From CAYZXA01 sp964482335 (GTDB taxonomy: Bacteria > Patescibacteriota > Minisyncoccia > Minisyncoccales > MHMH01): 64,000 nt of DNA. The position numbers and the translations under genes are program-made. Every line of letters starts with the position of its first letter. The first letter of the stretch is position 1. The stretch lies in NCBI GenBank assembly GCA_964482335.1, contig CAYZXA010000002.1, positions 1-64,000 of the forward strand, written 5' to 3'. The notes under the pieces were generated by a model. The model was given only the letters and a program-made list of their open reading frames with translations. It was not told the origin of the DNA and did no database searches. Shown here in pieces: positions 62,758-64,000 of the stretch.

Positions 62758-63958
62758 AATCTTAAGTTACGTTCGTTTAAGCCATCACCGATATAAAAAA
62801 TATCCCACTTTAGAATTTATTGAAAAGAAATTTCATACAAACCTCAGAACTTACAATCTTAATATTCGAAAACTTTATAAATTAGCTAATGTTCTGTACA
62901 AAAGAGACCCGAATCCCTTTTTAAGATATGAAAAAGAGAAGAAATTGGCAGATATAACCAAGAAATTATTTACCCAATCAGGTTATAAAATAAAAAACAT
63001 TTCCATCGGCCCATCTAAACCAAGAGGAGCAGATATTATAGTTGAAGATAAACGGAAAAGACTAATCCCGGTAGAAATTAAAGCATATCAAAAATTTGGA
63101 AAACTTGGGTCTGCTAAGTACTCACCTTATATAAGAGATGAGATTCTCCAATTGAAGAGATACATCAAACATCTCCATGCGCCATATGGCTATTTAATAA
63201 CAAGCACAGATCAAAAAGTATTTAGAAGCACCCCTCCGAATATCAAAATTCTTTTTGGGAAAGATTTAGAAAAATTTCTTTCTCACTTTAATATGTATAA
63301 AGAATTAAGAGACTTAAATTGGATAAGGAATTCCTCGATTTCTTATGGAAAAGAAGAATTATACAAGAAGATTCGGAATAAAATCTTAAAGTTAGTTAAG
63401 AAAGAAGTGAAAAAAGGAAGGTATGTATCTAACGATAAGGTTGTTCAGAAATTTAAAGTACATGTTGAAAGTTATTTTCCGGGAGGAATGACAGAAATTT
63501 ACCAAAAATTAAACACAAACCTTGATTTATTTTCAAATTCACGTATGGGAGGAAATGTAAACAAAAAATCTTTTAAAGCAAAAGTAGTCCATTTTATTAA
63601 AGATGAAGTCGGGAATAATAGATATCCAACATACAAAGCCATTCAGAAACAATTCCACTTTTTACCCACATTGTTTTTCCTAGGAGGAATCAGAGAAATG
63701 TATAAAATGGCAGGAATAAAATATTATAGAAAATTTGCTACAAAAACTCCAAAAGAAAGAGAATCAATAAGACAAAAGGTCATTCAATATGCTATTCAAA
63801 AACTAAAGAATGACTTTTATCCTGGATATAGAGATGTAGAATCTAAATTCCATATTAATTTTCAATATTATTTTAAAAATCCCGAAGAATTATATCAGAA
63901 AGCTGGATATAACGGCTCAGTAAAAAAAACATGGAAAAATTCTGGGAGAAAGATTTAA
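62714..63958 (+). CDS. PD-(D/E)XK-like nuclease with four HTH-like repeats
   Basis: A very basic protein of 414 residues. The nuclease-like core is at about 75-195: KKLFTQSGYKIKNISIGPSKPRGADIIVEDKRKRLIPVEIKAYQ read in parts shows GAD-I-I then PVEIKA, the D...ExK pattern of Holliday-junction-resolvase/Mrr-like enzymes. It is flanked by one N-terminal and three C-terminal units of about 50-60 residues (RYKKYPTLEFIEKKF; GRYVSNDKVVQKF; NRYPTYKAIQKQF; DFYPGYRDVESKF, each ending in a LYKLA/MYKMAG-like helix). These resemble the winged-helix repeats found beside homing endonucleases. It is probably a sequence- or structure-specific DNA nuclease. Base use is more A-rich than in its neighbours, which may mean transfer. 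Confidence 0.7.
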   Translation: MPHLTSQQKAKKLNKILSYVRLSHHRYKKYPTLEFIEKKFHTNLRTYNLNIRKLYKLANVLYKRDPNPFLRYEKEKKLADITKKLFTQSGYKIKNISIGPSKPRGADIIVEDKRKRLIPVEIKAYQKFGKLGSAKYSPYIRDEILQLKRYIKHLHAPYGYLITSTDQKVFRSTPPNIKILFGKDLEKFLSHFNMYKELRDLNWIRNSSISYGKEELYKKIRNKILKLVKKEVKKGRYVSNDKVVQKFKVHVESYFPGGMTEIYQKLNTNLDLFSNSRMGGNVNKKSFKAKVVHFIKDEVGNNRYPTYKAIQKQFHFLPTLFFLGGIREMYKMAGIKYYRKFATKTPKERESIRQKVIQYAIQKLKNDFYPGYRDVESKFHINFQYYFKNPEELYQKAGYNGSVKKTWKNSGRKI

Positions 63959-63965
63959 AAATAGT

Positions 63966-64000
63966 ATGAAACGATATTCTTCAAGACGAGCTAAAAAGGG
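63966..64000 (+). CDS. Start of a gene cut by the window edge
   Basis: An ATG 7 bp after the nuclease-like stop opens a frame beginning MKRYSSRRAKK, very basic, that runs off the window. It could be the next gene of the DUF763-nuclease operon. Nothing more can be said. Confidence 0.35.
   Translation, partial: MKRYSSRRAKK

Overview
The window looks like a piece of a chromosome from a Candidate Phyla Radiation (Patescibacteria) bacterium, most likely Parcubacteria-like. This is inferred from AT-rich, tightly packed DNA, many 1-10 bp gene overlaps, reduced versions of universal proteins (trigger factor without its isomerase domain, a Mur ligase without its N-terminal domain, a short PmpR), many membrane-anchored proteins of unknown role, split type IV secretion ATPase genes, and a chromosome-origin region (rpmH-rnpA-yidD-yidC-jag diverging from dnaA-dnaN).

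Region 1 (1-11.3 kb, all minus strand) is accessory. Two paralogous loci each pair membrane-anchored beta-barrel (OB/DUF5666-like) proteins with a giant Cys-rich secreted protein. In the first locus a compact cassette sits between the two partners: an archaeal-like A24 prepilin peptidase, a short Lys/Gly-rich peptide ending in about ten (S/T)-G-D-W tetrapeptides, an HxsD-like protein and an HxsB-like radical SAM/SPASM maturase. This looks like a peptide-modification system related to the His-Xaa-Ser (HXS) systems, but with a Trp-based repeat substrate. It is the most novel candidate in the window. A decayed chimera of the two paralogous families lies between the loci, and a terminator-promoter-leader block is duplicated in front of two of the genes.

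Region 2 (11.4-28.5 kb) is housekeeping: clpP-tig, a DUF502 membrane protein, a pyrophosphatase proton pump, nusA, the CCA-adding enzyme, four tRNAs (Ala-CGC, Pro-CGG, Arg-TCG, Lys-CTT, none encoding CCA), rpsO-NYN nuclease-pnp, a DksA/TraR zinc protein, a LysM/M23 peptidase and rsmA. A 120-nt structured RNA with a near-consensus promoter, a possible pseudoknot and its own terminator lies at 16.9 kb.

Region 3 (28.5-37.7 kb) encodes a type IV secretion/pilus-like apparatus: two TrbC/VirB2-like pilin-domain fusions, a VirB6/TrbL-like membrane protein, a PrgI-family protein and a VirB4-like ATPase split into two genes. A third pilin-like gene sits between tRNAs at 20.6 kb.

Region 4 (37.7-64 kb) holds the origin region, a class A penicillin-binding protein, tyrS, ruvC, pmpR/yebC, a lamin-tail protein, a second independent structured RNA (47.9 kb, consensus promoter and terminator), a PilB/GspE ATPase, a degenerate DHH protein, tsaE, a stand-alone 5'-3' exonuclease, mutM, holA, rpsT, a radical SAM protein, uvrB, a Mur ligase, rtcB and a NIF3-like protein. 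It ends with an overlapping pair: a DUF763 protein and a PD-(D/E)XK-type nuclease carrying repeated helix-turn-helix-like units. Several genes appear to be transcribed leaderless.
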